From Catelliglobosispora koreensis DSM 44566 (GTDB lineage Bacteria; Actinomycetota; Actinomycetes; Mycobacteriales; Micromonosporaceae), in the NCBI RefSeq assembly GCF_000379685.1, contig NZ_KB903255.1:1-61584 (forward strand): a stretch of 61,584 nt of DNA, written 5' to 3'. The notes beneath the pieces are model-generated. The model saw only the letters and a list, made by a program, of their open reading frames with translations, made no database searches and was not told the origin of the DNA. Numbering within the stretch: position 1 is the stretch's first letter; each line of letters starts with the position of its first letter. The position numbers and the translations under genes are program-made. Shown piece by piece: positions 34,175-42,706 of this stretch.

Positions 34175-34719
34175 CGCGTCAGGGTTTCGAGCAGTTTCGT
34201 GAGCTGAGTGGCCCGGGTCTTCGGCGTCCGGGCCTTCAGCCATGGCAGGATCAGCAGGTATTGCTCGGTTTTGCCGAGTTTGGCGAACGCTTGCCCCGCT
34301 TGCCCATTGGCGGCGAGCGCGGCGGCCACCTCCGGCGGCACCGTGGACTCCTTTTGCGACACATAGGCGGTGTCCCAGCGCCCATCCGCTTTCGCCGCTT
34401 CGATTTCGGCGAAGCCGGGCTCACGCATGCGGCCCGCGGCGATGAGAGCTTCCGCCCGGTCGACATTCACCTTTGACCACGAGCCCTTGGGCCGGCGCGG
34501 CGAATACTTCTGCACGAAGCAATCGGCGTCATAGGACTTGCGGATGGAGTCGATCCAGCCGTAGCACAGGGCGACATCGCCAGCGTCGGCGATGCCGATG
34601 AGTTTCTTGGTGGAGCCCTTCTTGCCAATCTTTATCCAGGCGCCGCCCGGCTCGTGGTGGTGGGAGGCCAGCCAGGCCTCCCACTGAGCGGCGTCCTGAA
34701 AGGTCAGGACTTCTTCCAC
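34171..34719 (-). CDS. YdeI/OmpD-associated family protein
   Basis: The 182-aa protein fits the YdeI family: VLTFQDAAQWEAWLASHH, GWIDSIRKSYD, VQKYSPRRPKGSWSKVN, and AKADGRWDTAYVSQ with the later LGKTEQYLLILPWLKA. The function is unknown; homologues are linked with stress resistance. It overlaps the VOC gene upstream by 16 bp, indicating one transcript. Confidence 0.88.
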   Translation of the reverse strand: MEEVLTFQDAAQWEAWLASHHHEPGGAWIKIGKKGSTKKLIGIADAGDVALCYGWIDSIRKSYDADCFVQKYSPRRPKGSWSKVNVDRAEALIAAGRMREPGFAEIEAAKADGRWDTAYVSQKESTVPPEVAAALAANGQAGQAFAKLGKTEQYLLILPWLKARTPKTRATQLTKLLETLTR

Positions 34720-35111
34720 GACAACACCTCTAGGTAGTGCGCGTTGTACATGATGCCGAGCACATTGCCGAACGGGTCCACCACCGACGCGGTGACGAAG
34801 CCCTCGCCGCGGGTTGTGGGCGGCTGATATTCGGTCGCGCCCAAGGAAAGCAGCCGCTTGAACGTGCCCTCCAGGTCGTCGACGTGCCAGTGCATGATGG
34901 CGCCGCCGGTCTGGCGGTCGGCCGGGGCGTACTTGCCGTCGATCAAACCGAACTCATGTTGATAGTCGCCCACGCGAAACTCGTAATACCCGGGCCGGGC
35001 GAAGTAGGGGTCCATGCCCAGAAACTCGGCGTACCAATCCTTGGCGGCTTCGAGGTCGTCGGCGAAGAAGTTAAGGGTGGCGAATCCTCGCAAGGTCTGT
35101 GTCTCAGTCAT
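34704..35111 (-). CDS. VOC (glyoxalase-like) family protein
   Basis: The 135-aa protein has the VOC repeats FATLNFFADDLEAAKDWYAEFLGMDP and IMHWHVDDLEGTFKRLLSLGA, then DPFGNVLGIMYN. The substrate is unknown. Divergent pairing with a WYL/HTH regulator gene (35173) is a common layout in which the regulator controls the VOC gene. A palindrome at 35135-35149 lies between the starts. Confidence 0.9.
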   Translation of the reverse strand: MTETQTLRGFATLNFFADDLEAAKDWYAEFLGMDPYFARPGYYEFRVGDYQHEFGLIDGKYAPADRQTGGAIMHWHVDDLEGTFKRLLSLGATEYQPPTTRGEGFVTASVVDPFGNVLGIMYNAHYLEVLSWKKS

Positions 35112-35134
35112 GACCCAAACCTAGCGAGCATTGC

Positions 35135-35149
35135 GGAACCTACGGTTCC
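35135..35149. promoter_or_regulatory. Candidate WYL-regulator operator
   Basis: GGAACC-TAC-GGTTCC is a perfect 6-bp inverted repeat with a 3-nt spacer in the 61-bp gap between the divergent VOC and WYL-regulator genes, a likely autoregulatory site. Confidence 0.55.
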
Positions 35150-35172
35150 TCAATACCTGGCATTATCAAAAA

Positions 35173-36141
35173 ATGCTGGAAACTTCGGTACGCCTGCTCA
35201 AACTGATGGCGTTGCTGCAGACGCGCCGGGACTGGCCGGGCGCGGAACTCGCCGATCGGCTGGGAGTGACCACCCGGACCGTCCGCAACGATGTTGAGCG
35301 CCTGCGCATCCTGGGCTATCGCGTGGACTCGACGACCGGTTCCGCGGGTGGCTACCGCCTCGGCTCCGGGGCGGCGATGCCTCCGTTGCTCCTCGATGAC
35401 GAAGAAGCTGTCGCGATGGCGCTTGGTTTGCGCGCGGCGGCGTCCGGCTCGGTCACCGGGATCGAAGACGCCTCTTTGCGGGCGCTGGCGAAACTGGAGC
35501 GCACGTTGCCTTCCCGGCTGCGCCACCGGGTCGATGCGCTGCGCTCAGCGACCGTTTCCGCGGCGGCTAGCGGGCCGACCGTCGACGCTTCGGTTTTGAC
35601 CGCGATCGCTAGCGCCTCGCATCAGCACGAACTGTTGCGGTTCGACTATGTGGGGCGCGACGGTCAGCCCAGCCTGCGTCAGGTGGAGCCGCATCAGCTC
35701 GTCTACACCGGACGGCGGTGGTATCTGCTGGCGTGGGATCGAGAGCGAGCGGACTGGCGTACGTTTCGGGCCGACCGCATCACGCCCCGCACACCCAACG
35801 GACCGCGCTTCACGCCTCGCGAACTCCCGCCCGGTGGCGCTATCGAACACGTGCTACGCGGAGTCGGCTCGCTGCAATGGAAGTTTCGCGCCCGGATCGT
35901 CCTTCGCGCACCCGCAGCCGCCATGGTGGAGAGGCTGCCCGTCGGTGCGGGCAGCCTCACGGCGATCGACGATGACACGTGCCTGTTCGAAACCGGATCG
36001 GACTCGTTGCACGACCTCGCCGGATTCGTTGGCAGCCTTGACGTTTCGTTCACGGTGCTCGATCCGCCCGAACTGCGGGCACACCTGCTGCACCTGGCGG
36101 ACCGTTACCGCGCTGCCGCTAAAGCTCCCGGTAAGGGTTGA
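35173..36141 (+). CDS. YafY-type HTH/WYL-domain transcriptional regulator
   Basis: The 322-aa protein starts with a DeoR-like HTH (LLQTRRDWPGAELADRLGVTTRTVRNDVERL) and a wing ending AGGYRLG, then a WYL domain around YTGRRWYLLAWDRERADWRTFRADRI, where ligands such as nucleotides bind in related regulators. ATG 35173 is used although the frame opens at 35131. The gene is divergent from a VOC/YdeI operon and probably regulates it. It converges with the Tat-exported protein gene, overlapping by 23 bp. Confidence 0.9.
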   Translation: MLETSVRLLKLMALLQTRRDWPGAELADRLGVTTRTVRNDVERLRILGYRVDSTTGSAGGYRLGSGAAMPPLLLDDEEAVAMALGLRAAASGSVTGIEDASLRALAKLERTLPSRLRHRVDALRSATVSAAASGPTVDASVLTAIASASHQHELLRFDYVGRDGQPSLRQVEPHQLVYTGRRWYLLAWDRERADWRTFRADRITPRTPNGPRFTPRELPPGGAIEHVLRGVGSLQWKFRARIVLRAPAAAMVERLPVGAGSLTAIDDDTCLFETGSDSLHDLAGFVGSLDVSFTVLDPPELRAHLLHLADRYRAAAKAPGKG

Positions 36142-37480
36142 CGCCGTGCGCGGCGATAAGGAACCACGCTGTCGCGCCCACGTGCTGATTCGGGAAGTAG
36201 CTGAAGCCGAACCCGGTGTCGAAAGTCGTTGTCGCCGAGACGATTCCGGACTTGGCTGGCAGCACCGATCCGGTCCAGTCGCCACCTTCACCCGGATTCG
36301 ACAGCCGCCCGTTGATGGGATCGCTCGTGCGGCCAACGGTCTGCCCCGCGCCCAGCTGCTCCTGCGCCTTGACCGTCTCGAACAGATAGTGCAGCGCGGC
36401 GCGCTTGTCGTGGTGCTGGTAATAGGCCGCTGCCATGTGACCGTTGCCCTCCGGCCACACCGCTGGGCTCAGACTCTTGGCTACATCACTGAAGGTGACA
36501 CCCTTGATGCCGAGGTCCACATTGGACAGGTTCTCATCGTTCCAGCGCAGGGAACGGGCGATCCAGTGGTCGCCAAGACTCAGGTATGCCCACGGGTTGA
36601 CGTCTTCAGGCAGGATCGATTTGTTTATCTCGTCGGGGGAGGCTTCCTGAGTACCAGTGAAGAAATGCCCTTGTTCGCGATTCCACATGGCTTCGACGAA
36701 GGAGCGGGCCGTGCGGGCGCCCTCGTTCCACAAGCGATCTCTCGTGTAGCGGTTCAGCAGCTTGAAAAGCGCGTAGATATCGATGTTGTGTTCCGTCGAG
36801 CACCACGTCTGTGGCGTCACGCCATCGGCTTTGACACCACCATGAAAACCTCCATGGGTGTACCCAGTGAGCCGTTGCGTGATCCACGATCCCAAAGCGA
36901 CGGCCCCATCAAGGTAGCGCCGCTCGCGCGTGTGCCCATAGAGCTGAGCCAGGGCGAGCCCGGCCCACGCGGCGTCGCCGGTCGAGGTGCCGCTAAAGCC
37001 AAAGGGCCAAAGGAACGCGGCCTTCCCGTCGCCGCGCACGAGCCCGGTGAATTCGGGCGACCAGCCGTAGAAGATCATCGGGCCGGTGGCATAGGCCTGC
37101 CTGATCCGCCCGTCGGTGAACGTTTCGTCGTTGGCCTGAATCCACATGATGGTGTCGCCAATGAGCTTGGCGCGCTGGACGTTGACCGCCGTGGGCCGGG
37201 CGAGATAGGCGATCGCGGCGAGCGCGTTGTCGTAGATGAAGCCGGTCGTCATGAGCCCGGATTCGTTGTTGTAGCTCTGCAGCAGCCGCGGCGTGCTGCC
37301 TTGCTCATAGGCGTCCATGACGAAGTCGAGGTAGGCGTAGGCCCGCCCGGTGGAACCGGACAGCCGGCGGTCGATCACGCCAGTTTTCGCCGTGGCGGAC
37401 GCTGCGGAGGGAAGTCCTAGCTGTGCGGCCGCGGCTGCGCCAGCCGTCAAGGCGATCAGGTGCCGTCGGGACAAGGACAT
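36119..37480 (-). CDS. Tat-exported protein of six-hairpin-glycosidase type, function not assigned
   Basis: The 453-aa protein begins with a twin-arginine signal (LSRRHLIALTAG, cleavage near SAASA). The mature part is mainly alpha-helical with repeated aromatic segments: SYNNESGLMTTGFIYDNALAAIAYL, TEHNIDIYALFKLLNRY, PEGNGHMAAAYYQH and FDTGFGFSYFPNQHV. This suggests an (alpha/alpha)6 barrel. Acidic residues in TEHNID and PEGNGH are candidate active-site residues. I cannot name the GH family. ATG 37480 has GGAAGG about 8 nt upstream. Two LacI-type operators (37507-37518, 37571-37582) lie upstream, supporting a carbohydrate role. Confidence 0.75.
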   Translation of the reverse strand: MSLSRRHLIALTAGAAAAAQLGLPSAASATAKTGVIDRRLSGSTGRAYAYLDFVMDAYEQGSTPRLLQSYNNESGLMTTGFIYDNALAAIAYLARPTAVNVQRAKLIGDTIMWIQANDETFTDGRIRQAYATGPMIFYGWSPEFTGLVRGDGKAAFLWPFGFSGTSTGDAAWAGLALAQLYGHTRERRYLDGAVALGSWITQRLTGYTHGGFHGGVKADGVTPQTWCSTEHNIDIYALFKLLNRYTRDRLWNEGARTARSFVEAMWNREQGHFFTGTQEASPDEINKSILPEDVNPWAYLSLGDHWIARSLRWNDENLSNVDLGIKGVTFSDVAKSLSPAVWPEGNGHMAAAYYQHHDKRAALHYLFETVKAQEQLGAGQTVGRTSDPINGRLSNPGEGGDWTGSVLPAKSGIVSATTTFDTGFGFSYFPNQHVGATAWFLIAAHGVNPYREL

Positions 37481-37506
37481 ATGCGAGCCTTCCGGAGCCG
37501 GGGCGA

Positions 37507-37518
37507 GAGAGCGCTCTC
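37507..37518. promoter_or_regulatory. LacI-type operator GAGAGCGCTCTC (proximal copy)
   Basis: A perfect 12-bp palindrome with the central GCGC typical of LacI-family sites (the actinobacterial CebR box has the related core GAGCGCTC). It lies 26 nt upstream of the Tat-exported protein start, in position to block its promoter. Confidence 0.75.
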
Positions 37519-37570
37519 GCACACTGTCGAGCAATTGAAGCGCATCGGAAACCTCAGCGCAATAGTCCTA

Positions 37571-37582
37571 GAGAGCGCTCTC
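37571..37582. promoter_or_regulatory. LacI-type operator GAGAGCGCTCTC (distal copy)
   Basis: Identical to the site at 37507-37518, 64 bp away, close to six helical turns. It lies 21 nt before the divergent MOSC gene start. The paired sites suggest looping or joint control of both directions. Confidence 0.75.
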
Positions 37583-37603
37583 GCGGACTGCTAACCTGCG
37601 TCC

Positions 37604-38272
37604 GTGAACGTGGCTGAACTGTGGCGCTACCCGGTGAAGTCGGCAGGGGGAGAGCGGCTCACGACCGCGGTCCTTGGCGCGCATGGCATCGCGGGCGATC
37701 GTGCGCTCGCTGTGCGAGACGAGGATGGCGAAATCACCTGGGCAGGGGAGACGCCACCGCTCATGCGGCTGCAAGCGGCGACGTTGCCCGACGGATCCGT
37801 ATGGCTGGCAACGCCTGCGGGTGGCGTCGCGTTCAGCGGTCCGGACAGGCACCGTCTGCTGACCGAGGCAGCGGGGCGCCCGGTGTCGCTTGTGGACTAT
37901 CAACCGCACCGGATCGAAGCAGCGGTCCACCTGCTCAGCACGGCGTCGCTGCGCAGCCTGGCGTCGGCGTTGCCCGAGGTGTCCATTGAGGTCACCCGGT
38001 TTCGTCCCAACATCCTGGTCGACGTGCCCGGCGATGGGTTCCCGGAACAAGGCTGGATCGGAAGCCGGGTTCAGGTCGGGGCAGCGGTCCTGCGCGTGAC
38101 CGAGGGCTGCGTGCGGTGTGTGATGATCAACCAGGCCACCTTGCGCAGTGAACTCGACAAACGGGTGCTGCGATGGGTGGCCCAAAATCAGCGCAACGTC
38201 TTCGGGGTTTACGCGGCAGTGGAGACGCCAGGTGCGGTAGCCGTTGGCGACGCCGTCTCGCTGCTGGGCTAA
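37604..38272 (+). CDS. MOSC domain-containing protein
   Basis: The 222-aa protein has the N-terminal MOSC beta-barrel part ([25 protein letters not shown]) and the MOSC domain with RFRPNILVD and [15 protein letters not shown], whose Cys is the usual molybdenum-cofactor ligand. Related proteins include mARC-like reductases, which here would need a separate electron donor. It starts at GTG 37604, 21 nt downstream of a LacI-type operator, so sugar-linked control is possible though not obviously sensible. The next gene follows after 16 bp. Confidence 0.88.
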   Translation: MNVAELWRYPVKSAGGERLTTAVLGAHGIAGDRALAVRDEDGEITWAGETPPLMRLQAATLPDGSVWLATPAGGVAFSGPDRHRLLTEAAGRPVSLVDYQPHRIEAAVHLLSTASLRSLASALPEVSIEVTRFRPNILVDVPGDGFPEQGWIGSRVQVGAAVLRVTEGCVRCVMINQATLRSELDKRVLRWVAQNQRNVFGVYAAVETPGAVAVGDAVSLLG

Positions 38273-38288
38273 CCGCTACAGTCGCGGG

Positions 38289-39542
38289 GTGAAACATGTG
38301 GGCTTCCCGCTGGTGGCGGGCGCGATCGCGGGGCTGGCGCTCACCGAGAACGGCTGGGGCGCCTTAGCCGGTGCCATCTTGCTAGCGCTAAGCGAAAGTG
38401 TTGCCCGCAAACGGCAGCAGCCCGGCCAGATCCCGGCGCTCTGGTCTCGCATCGTCATGAGTGGCGCCTTCGCGGCCGTGCTCGGCGGGGTGTTTGGCTG
38501 GCTCTTTGACGCGGGACCCGTGCTCACGGGAGTCGTCGCGGGATTGGTGGCTGGGCTTCTGGGCATCCGGCCGCTCAAGGTGGTGCTGGGACCGGTCGTT
38601 GGGCTGTTGACGGGCTGGGCACTGTCGTTTGTGGGCGCTCCCGCCGCCGTGGTCGCTGCCGTGACGGTGGTCGTTTTCCGGATCGTGTCGCGCGTGCTGT
38701 TTCGCGACGCCCAGGTGAGCCTGCTCGCCGAAAGCGTTGACGCCAGCGAACTGCCCTTCGTCGTCCCGTTGCCCGCCCAAACCCGTTACGTGGGCACCAG
38801 TTATGTGGAAACCCTGACCGGCGGCACCTATCAATCGGACGCCTCCGACGTTGGCATCGTGGCTTCGCTCGATGACCTGATCGGGCCTCGGTTCGACCCA
38901 GCCGAAGTGCACCCGCTCGTGCGCGAGTTCTACGAGCACACCACCAGGTTCACCCTCGACATCGTTCCGAAGTGGCGGCTGTGGGTGCGGCCCGGCTACC
39001 TGCTCTACCGCAACCTTGTCGCGCGGCCACTCGGTCAGGCCAACGTGCCGATGAACCAGCGTGAGACGCAACGTGGCGTGCGCAGCCGCATCGACACGAT
39101 CACCGGCGCGGACGGGGCGATCAGTGTCCGCGGCTGGATCCGGTCTTTCGCCGACACGGATGAGCCGATCTATGTCGGCATCTACACGACCTACCGCCGC
39201 GGCGACACAGGCTTTGTGAGCGTTGGCTTTCCGCTGCCACAGGCGAGCTTCACGGCGACGCTGGAGCCCCGCTCGCGTTCCGGCGGTGGCTTGATCCTGT
39301 CGAGCCGGGCTGAAGGCGATCAAGCCGGGCACTATCTATCCTATGTGGATCCCGAGGACCAGCGGCTGACGACGGTCGCCGTGCACGGGTTCGCCGAGGA
39401 GCTCGACGTCTACGTCGATGCCGCGGGCGCTCTGCGCGCTGAGCACGCCTTCTGGCTCTTCGGCTGGCCGTTCCTCGTGCTGCGTTACCGCATCGAGCGC
39501 AAGAGTGTCGGTGCCTTGTGGCAGGGTGAAGAGCATGGGTAA
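38289..39542 (+). CDS. Membrane protein with large C-terminal soluble domain, unknown
   Basis: The 417-aa protein begins with four or five hydrophobic segments ([61 protein letters not shown]). A long soluble region follows: [30 protein letters not shown] and [22 protein letters not shown] do not recognise the family. GTG 38289 was chosen because the longer frame overlaps the MOSC gene. Its end overlaps the start of the DHFR-like gene by 8 bp. Confidence 0.72.
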   Translation: MKHVGFPLVAGAIAGLALTENGWGALAGAILLALSESVARKRQQPGQIPALWSRIVMSGAFAAVLGGVFGWLFDAGPVLTGVVAGLVAGLLGIRPLKVVLGPVVGLLTGWALSFVGAPAAVVAAVTVVVFRIVSRVLFRDAQVSLLAESVDASELPFVVPLPAQTRYVGTSYVETLTGGTYQSDASDVGIVASLDDLIGPRFDPAEVHPLVREFYEHTTRFTLDIVPKWRLWVRPGYLLYRNLVARPLGQANVPMNQRETQRGVRSRIDTITGADGAISVRGWIRSFADTDEPIYVGIYTTYRRGDTGFVSVGFPLPQASFTATLEPRSRSGGGLILSSRAEGDQAGHYLSYVDPEDQRLTTVAVHGFAEELDVYVDAAGALRAEHAFWLFGWPFLVLRYRIERKSVGALWQGEEHG

Positions 39543-40101
39543 GACGCAGTTTTACACCGCGACAAGCATCGACGGATACATCGCTGACGAGAAGAATTCC
39601 CTCGATTGGCTGTTTGAGTCGGGCACCCCTGATGAGCCTGGCAACCAGGGCTTCCCGGCCTTCTTCGCCAAAGTCGGCGCGTTCTGCATGGGAGCGACGA
39701 CCTATGAGTGGGTGCTCAACCACGATCAGCTGCTGACCAACGCTGACAAGTGGAAGGAATACTACGGCGACGTTGCCTGCTGGGTCTTCACGCACCGTGA
39801 TCTGCCAGCGATCCCAGGGGCGAATCTGCACTTCGTGTCAGGTGACGTGGTGCCGGTGCACGACGAGATGCGCGAGGTCGCCGGTGATCGCAACATCTGG
39901 GTGGTCGGCGGCGGCGAGCTCGCCGGCATGTTCGCTGACCACGGCCGGCTCGACGAGCTGATCCTCGGGATCGCTCCGGTCACCCTCGGCGCTGGCGCGC
40001 CTTTGCTCCCACGCCGGATCACGGCTTCACGGCTCAAACTGGAGAAGGTGGAGCAGCAGGGTCAGTTCATCGCGGCGACTTATTCGCTGCTTGCTCCTTA
40101 A
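39535..40101 (+). CDS. Dihydrofolate reductase family protein (RibD C-terminal domain)
   Basis: The 188-aa protein has the RibD-C pattern [24 protein letters not shown] at the N-terminus and [25 protein letters not shown], then [14 protein letters not shown], near the end, with the GGG nucleotide-binding turn. It is probably an NADPH-dependent reductase of unknown substrate. ATG 39535 overlaps the upstream stop. The gene converges with the MarR gene, overlapping by 35 bp. Confidence 0.9.
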   Translation: MGKTQFYTATSIDGYIADEKNSLDWLFESGTPDEPGNQGFPAFFAKVGAFCMGATTYEWVLNHDQLLTNADKWKEYYGDVACWVFTHRDLPAIPGANLHFVSGDVVPVHDEMREVAGDRNIWVVGGGELAGMFADHGRLDELILGIAPVTLGAGAPLLPRRITASRLKLEKVEQQGQFIAATYSLLAP

Positions 40102-40549
40102 GCGTTTTCGTCGCTTCCAGATAGGCGTCGGCGGCTCGCTCGAAATAGTCGAACAGGGTGTCGAGTTCCGCTTTGCTGTAGCGGCGGAACACTTTGGCGA
40201 GCGCCTGGCGGGCCGGGGTCACCGCGGGCCCGATCTCCGGCCCGTTGGGCGAAGCGACCGCCTCGATGATGACTTTGCGCCGGTCCGCTGGATCGGCGGT
40301 CCGCTGGGCGAGGCCGGCGCGCTCGAGACGGTCGATCAAACGGGTTGTCGCGCCCGTCGTCAGTCCCGTCTGTTCGGCCAGCTCGCCTGACGTCATGCTG
40401 CCGTTGAGGCTGAGCAGGTTCATCGCGGCATAGTCCGTGGCGTTTAGCCCCGTCGCGTCGGCGCTCGCGAGCCCGTTGAGGATGACCGCGCTCAGATAAC
40501 GCCGGTAGACCTCGGAGGCGTCCTGTCTCATCCCACGCGGAGTTGACAT
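40067..40549 (-). CDS. MarR-family transcriptional regulator
   Basis: The 160-aa protein has a winged HTH (MTSGELAEQTGLTTGATTRLIDRLERAGLAQR, then DPADRRKVII wing) and the flanking dimerisation helices. A perfect 20-bp palindrome lies at 40575-40594, between its start and the divergent SnoaL-like gene, which it probably represses together with itself. Confidence 0.92.
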   Translation of the reverse strand: MSTPRGMRQDASEVYRRYLSAVILNGLASADATGLNATDYAAMNLLSLNGSMTSGELAEQTGLTTGATTRLIDRLERAGLAQRTADPADRRKVIIEAVASPNGPEIGPAVTPARQALAKVFRRYSKAELDTLFDYFERAADAYLEATKTLKEQAANKSPR

Positions 40550-40574
40550 CAGCGCGATACCTTCCCTAATCTAA

Positions 40575-40594
40575 TATCTGCACGGGTGCAGATA
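40575..40594. promoter_or_regulatory. MarR operator palindrome
   Basis: TATCTGCAC-GG-GTGCAGATA has perfect 9-bp arms, in the 81-bp gap between the divergent MarR and SnoaL-like genes, with a further TGCAG half-site about 13 nt to the right. Position and symmetry fit a MarR dimer site. Confidence 0.8.
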
Positions 40595-40630
40595 ACGTCT
40601 CAGTGCAGCTAATGCTTGGAGGAAGATATC

Positions 40631-41032
40631 ATGGATGAGCTGATCAGCCGGATGGCGCTCGCATGGGAGCGTGGTGACGCTGGCGCCTATGGCGAGTGCT
40701 TCACCGAAGACGCGACCTACGTCACCTACATCGGGACCCTTTACCGTGGCCGGTCGGAGATAGCCCGATCACATCAAGCTCTGTTCACTAAGTTCCTAGC
40801 GGGCACGAAGCTCGCGTGGGAGATCGTTTCCGTGCAGGAACTGTCCGCTGACGTCACGGTGGTGCTCACGCGAGGGGATGTCTACCGGTCGAAACGTCCA
40901 GCGAAGCTGAAGAAGGTGCAGACCTATGTGTTCGTGCGCGGGCTGTGTGTCTCGTTTCAGAACACCCAGCGCAAGCCGTTGATGGAGTCGGTTTCGTTCA
41001 AGTTCGCGCCCGAGACGGTGCCAGCCTCATGA
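40631..41032 (+). CDS. SnoaL-like (NTF2-fold) protein
   Basis: The 133-aa protein fits the SgcJ/EcaC-type NTF2 fold: MALAWERGDAGAYGECFTEDATYVTYIG near the start, RGRSEIARSHQALF, and VVLTRGDVYR. The family includes small enzymes and ligand-binding proteins. ATG 40631 is preceded by GGAGGAAG about 7 nt upstream, one of the best ribosome sites here. Its stop overlaps the start of the next gene (ATGA). A MarR operator lies upstream. Confidence 0.85.
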   Translation: MDELISRMALAWERGDAGAYGECFTEDATYVTYIGTLYRGRSEIARSHQALFTKFLAGTKLAWEIVSVQELSADVTVVLTRGDVYRSKRPAKLKKVQTYVFVRGLCVSFQNTQRKPLMESVSFKFAPETVPAS

Positions 41033-41430
41033 AGAAGCTGATGTGCGAGTTCACTGCCGTCGTTGACGCGCCCGCCGAACGTGTCGCCGCCCTGGTGTGC
41101 GCACCAGACTCCATGTTGTTGCGTGACAGTGGTTACGTGCTCTCACCGCTCGGCCCGGGCAAATACGCGGCGACGGCGCCAGGCCACCAGATGACGGTCG
41201 AATCGCAGGTGCACCAAGGGTTCTTCGCTGTCCAAGGTGGATGGTGGTATCGCGCCGAATACCAGGTCGCCGCCGTGCCCGGGGGAGCACGCCTAACGCA
41301 GCGCGTCTACAACGCCGCGACCTGGGGCAGGTGGGCCGTGCCGCTGGCCAGCAAGTTCTTCGCCGGCTTCGAGTCTCGGTCGCGCTCACAGTTTGAGCAG
41401 CTGGTCGCTCAGGTGCGCCAGGCTGTGTAG
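41029..41430 (+). CDS. SRPBCC/START-like small protein
   Basis: The 133-aa protein begins MKKLMCEFTAVVDAPAERVAALV, a START-like opening (VDAPAERV). It continues with GGWWYRAEYQVAAVPGGARLTQRVYNA and a long C-terminal helix, so a hydrophobic-ligand cavity is expected. It is coupled to the SnoaL-like gene by an ATGA overlap, and the pair is probably under the divergent MarR regulator. No substrate can be named. Confidence 0.75.
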   Translation: MKKLMCEFTAVVDAPAERVAALVCAPDSMLLRDSGYVLSPLGPGKYAATAPGHQMTVESQVHQGFFAVQGGWWYRAEYQVAAVPGGARLTQRVYNAATWGRWAVPLASKFFAGFESRSRSQFEQLVAQVRQAV

Positions 41431-41440
41431 GGTTTGGCGC

Positions 41441-42205
41441 GTGAGCGCCCCAGCCTTCGATATCGTCTGCGAGATCGAGCCGCCGACCAAACCCGACCTG
41501 CGCCATGTGCGGCACCAGATCGGCGTGCTATCCCCGGTCGCGCAATCGTTCCTCATCCCCGACAACCACATCGGGCGGGCGACCGTCTCCAGCATCGCCG
41601 TCGCGCACGAAGTCGCCGCCATGGGCGGGCGCAGCATCGCGTGTCTCAACTCCCGTGACCGCAACCTGCTCGGCTTTCACCGCGACATGCTCACCTCAGC
41701 CGCCTACGGCGTGAGTGAGTTTCTGTTCGTGCACGGTGACAAGCCAGTGGTCGGCGACCGTACGAGCGAACTGACCGTGCGGGCGATGATGGACGAAGCA
41801 CGGGCGCTGGACTTTCCCGGAGTCGCTCCTTTGCGCATTGGGGTCGCGGCCGGGCTCCGGCGAGTACCGTCGTGGAAAAGGTCTGCTGATTTCATGTTCG
41901 CGCAGGTGAGCTTCTCGGTTGAGGCTTTATTGCGTTGGCGTGACTCGGTTTCCGTTGACATGCCGGTGTATGCCGGGGTGATGGTCCTGGCGAGCGCCCG
42001 GATGGCCGAGCGGCTGGCAGCCTGGATCCCTGACATCGCGATCCCTCCCGCGTTGGTGGAGCGCGTCGCGGCAGACCGTCAAGCGGGTGTCGACGCGGCG
42101 TGCGAGCAGATCTCGCGGCTGCGCGATAGCGGGGCGTTCCAGGGCGTGCACCTGATCCCGGTTGCCCGCTATCGCGAGATGGCGTTGCGGCTAGAGTCCT
42201 TTTAG
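41441..42205 (+). CDS. Methylenetetrahydrofolate reductase-like protein (short form)
   Basis: The 254-aa TIM-barrel protein begins FDIVCEIEPPTKPDLRHV, with the conserved catalytic-type Glu of the EPP motif. It then has SFLIPDNHIGRATVSSIAVAHEV, SIACLNSRDRN and EFLFVHGDKPV, matching the order of MetF motifs. It is shorter than usual MetF (about 290-300 aa) and resembles non-canonical actinobacterial MTHFR proteins. It would reduce methylene-THF for methionine synthesis, or use another folate. GTG 41441 follows the previous stop by 10 bp. It converges with grpB, overlapping by 15 bp. Confidence 0.75.
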   Translation: MSAPAFDIVCEIEPPTKPDLRHVRHQIGVLSPVAQSFLIPDNHIGRATVSSIAVAHEVAAMGGRSIACLNSRDRNLLGFHRDMLTSAAYGVSEFLFVHGDKPVVGDRTSELTVRAMMDEARALDFPGVAPLRIGVAAGLRRVPSWKRSADFMFAQVSFSVEALLRWRDSVSVDMPVYAGVMVLASARMAERLAAWIPDIAIPPALVERVAADRQAGVDAACEQISRLRDSGAFQGVHLIPVARYREMALRLESF

Positions 42206-42706
42206 GACATCTTCGATGAAGGGCGCCTTGCCTGCCCGGTAGGCGACTCGGTCCCGGCTATCCCTTGCCGCCAGCTCCTTTTTGATCCGTGCGTACTCGG
42301 CTGCTTTGTCCGGGTGCGCCTTTAGATGATCGCGAAACGCGAGCCATGTCTTCCACCCCTCGGAGGCATGCTCAACGAGGTGCAAGTGGTGGCTGCGTTC
42401 CTCGACGGTTGGGTAGCAAAAGGAAAGCTTGCGCTGGTCCGTGTCGCCCGGCTCCGGCGCGGGCACCCAGCCGATCGCTTGCATCGCTTGTGGCTCAACG
42501 GAATTAATGTCCTGCACGCGAGCCATCATGTCGATAATCGCCTTAGCCGGCAGCCCCGGGACAGACGTGCTGCCGATGTGCTCTACCGGCCCTATGAGCC
42601 ACGGTCGCAGCGCTCCCGCCACCCGCTCCTGTTGCTGGGCGAACAGTTCCGCCCACTGCCCGTCATAGGGCACGATCTCAATGTCGTCCAGCCGCATGAC
42701 ACTCAT
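42191..42706 (-). CDS. GrpB/UPF0157 nucleotidyltransferase-fold protein
   Basis: The 171-aa protein has the UPF0157 motif VEHIGSTSVPGLPAKAIIDMM, the nucleotidyltransferase-like core, then HHLHLVEHASEGWKTWLAFRDHLKAHPDKAAEYARIKKEL. Its function is uncertain, with dephospho-CoA-kinase-fused homologues known. ATG 42706 overlaps the stop of a 39-aa membrane ORF (ATGA), so translation is coupled. Confidence 0.9.
   Translation of the reverse strand: MSVMRLDDIEIVPYDGQWAELFAQQQERVAGALRPWLIGPVEHIGSTSVPGLPAKAIIDMMARVQDINSVEPQAMQAIGWVPAPEPGDTDQRKLSFCYPTVEERSHHLHLVEHASEGWKTWLAFRDHLKAHPDKAAEYARIKKELAARDSRDRVAYRAGKAPFIEDVLKGL

Noticed and set aside
35648-37420. 590-aa plus-strand frame
   Set aside because: It starts inside the WYL gene and runs antisense to the Tat-exported protein. 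The composition is that of a shadow.
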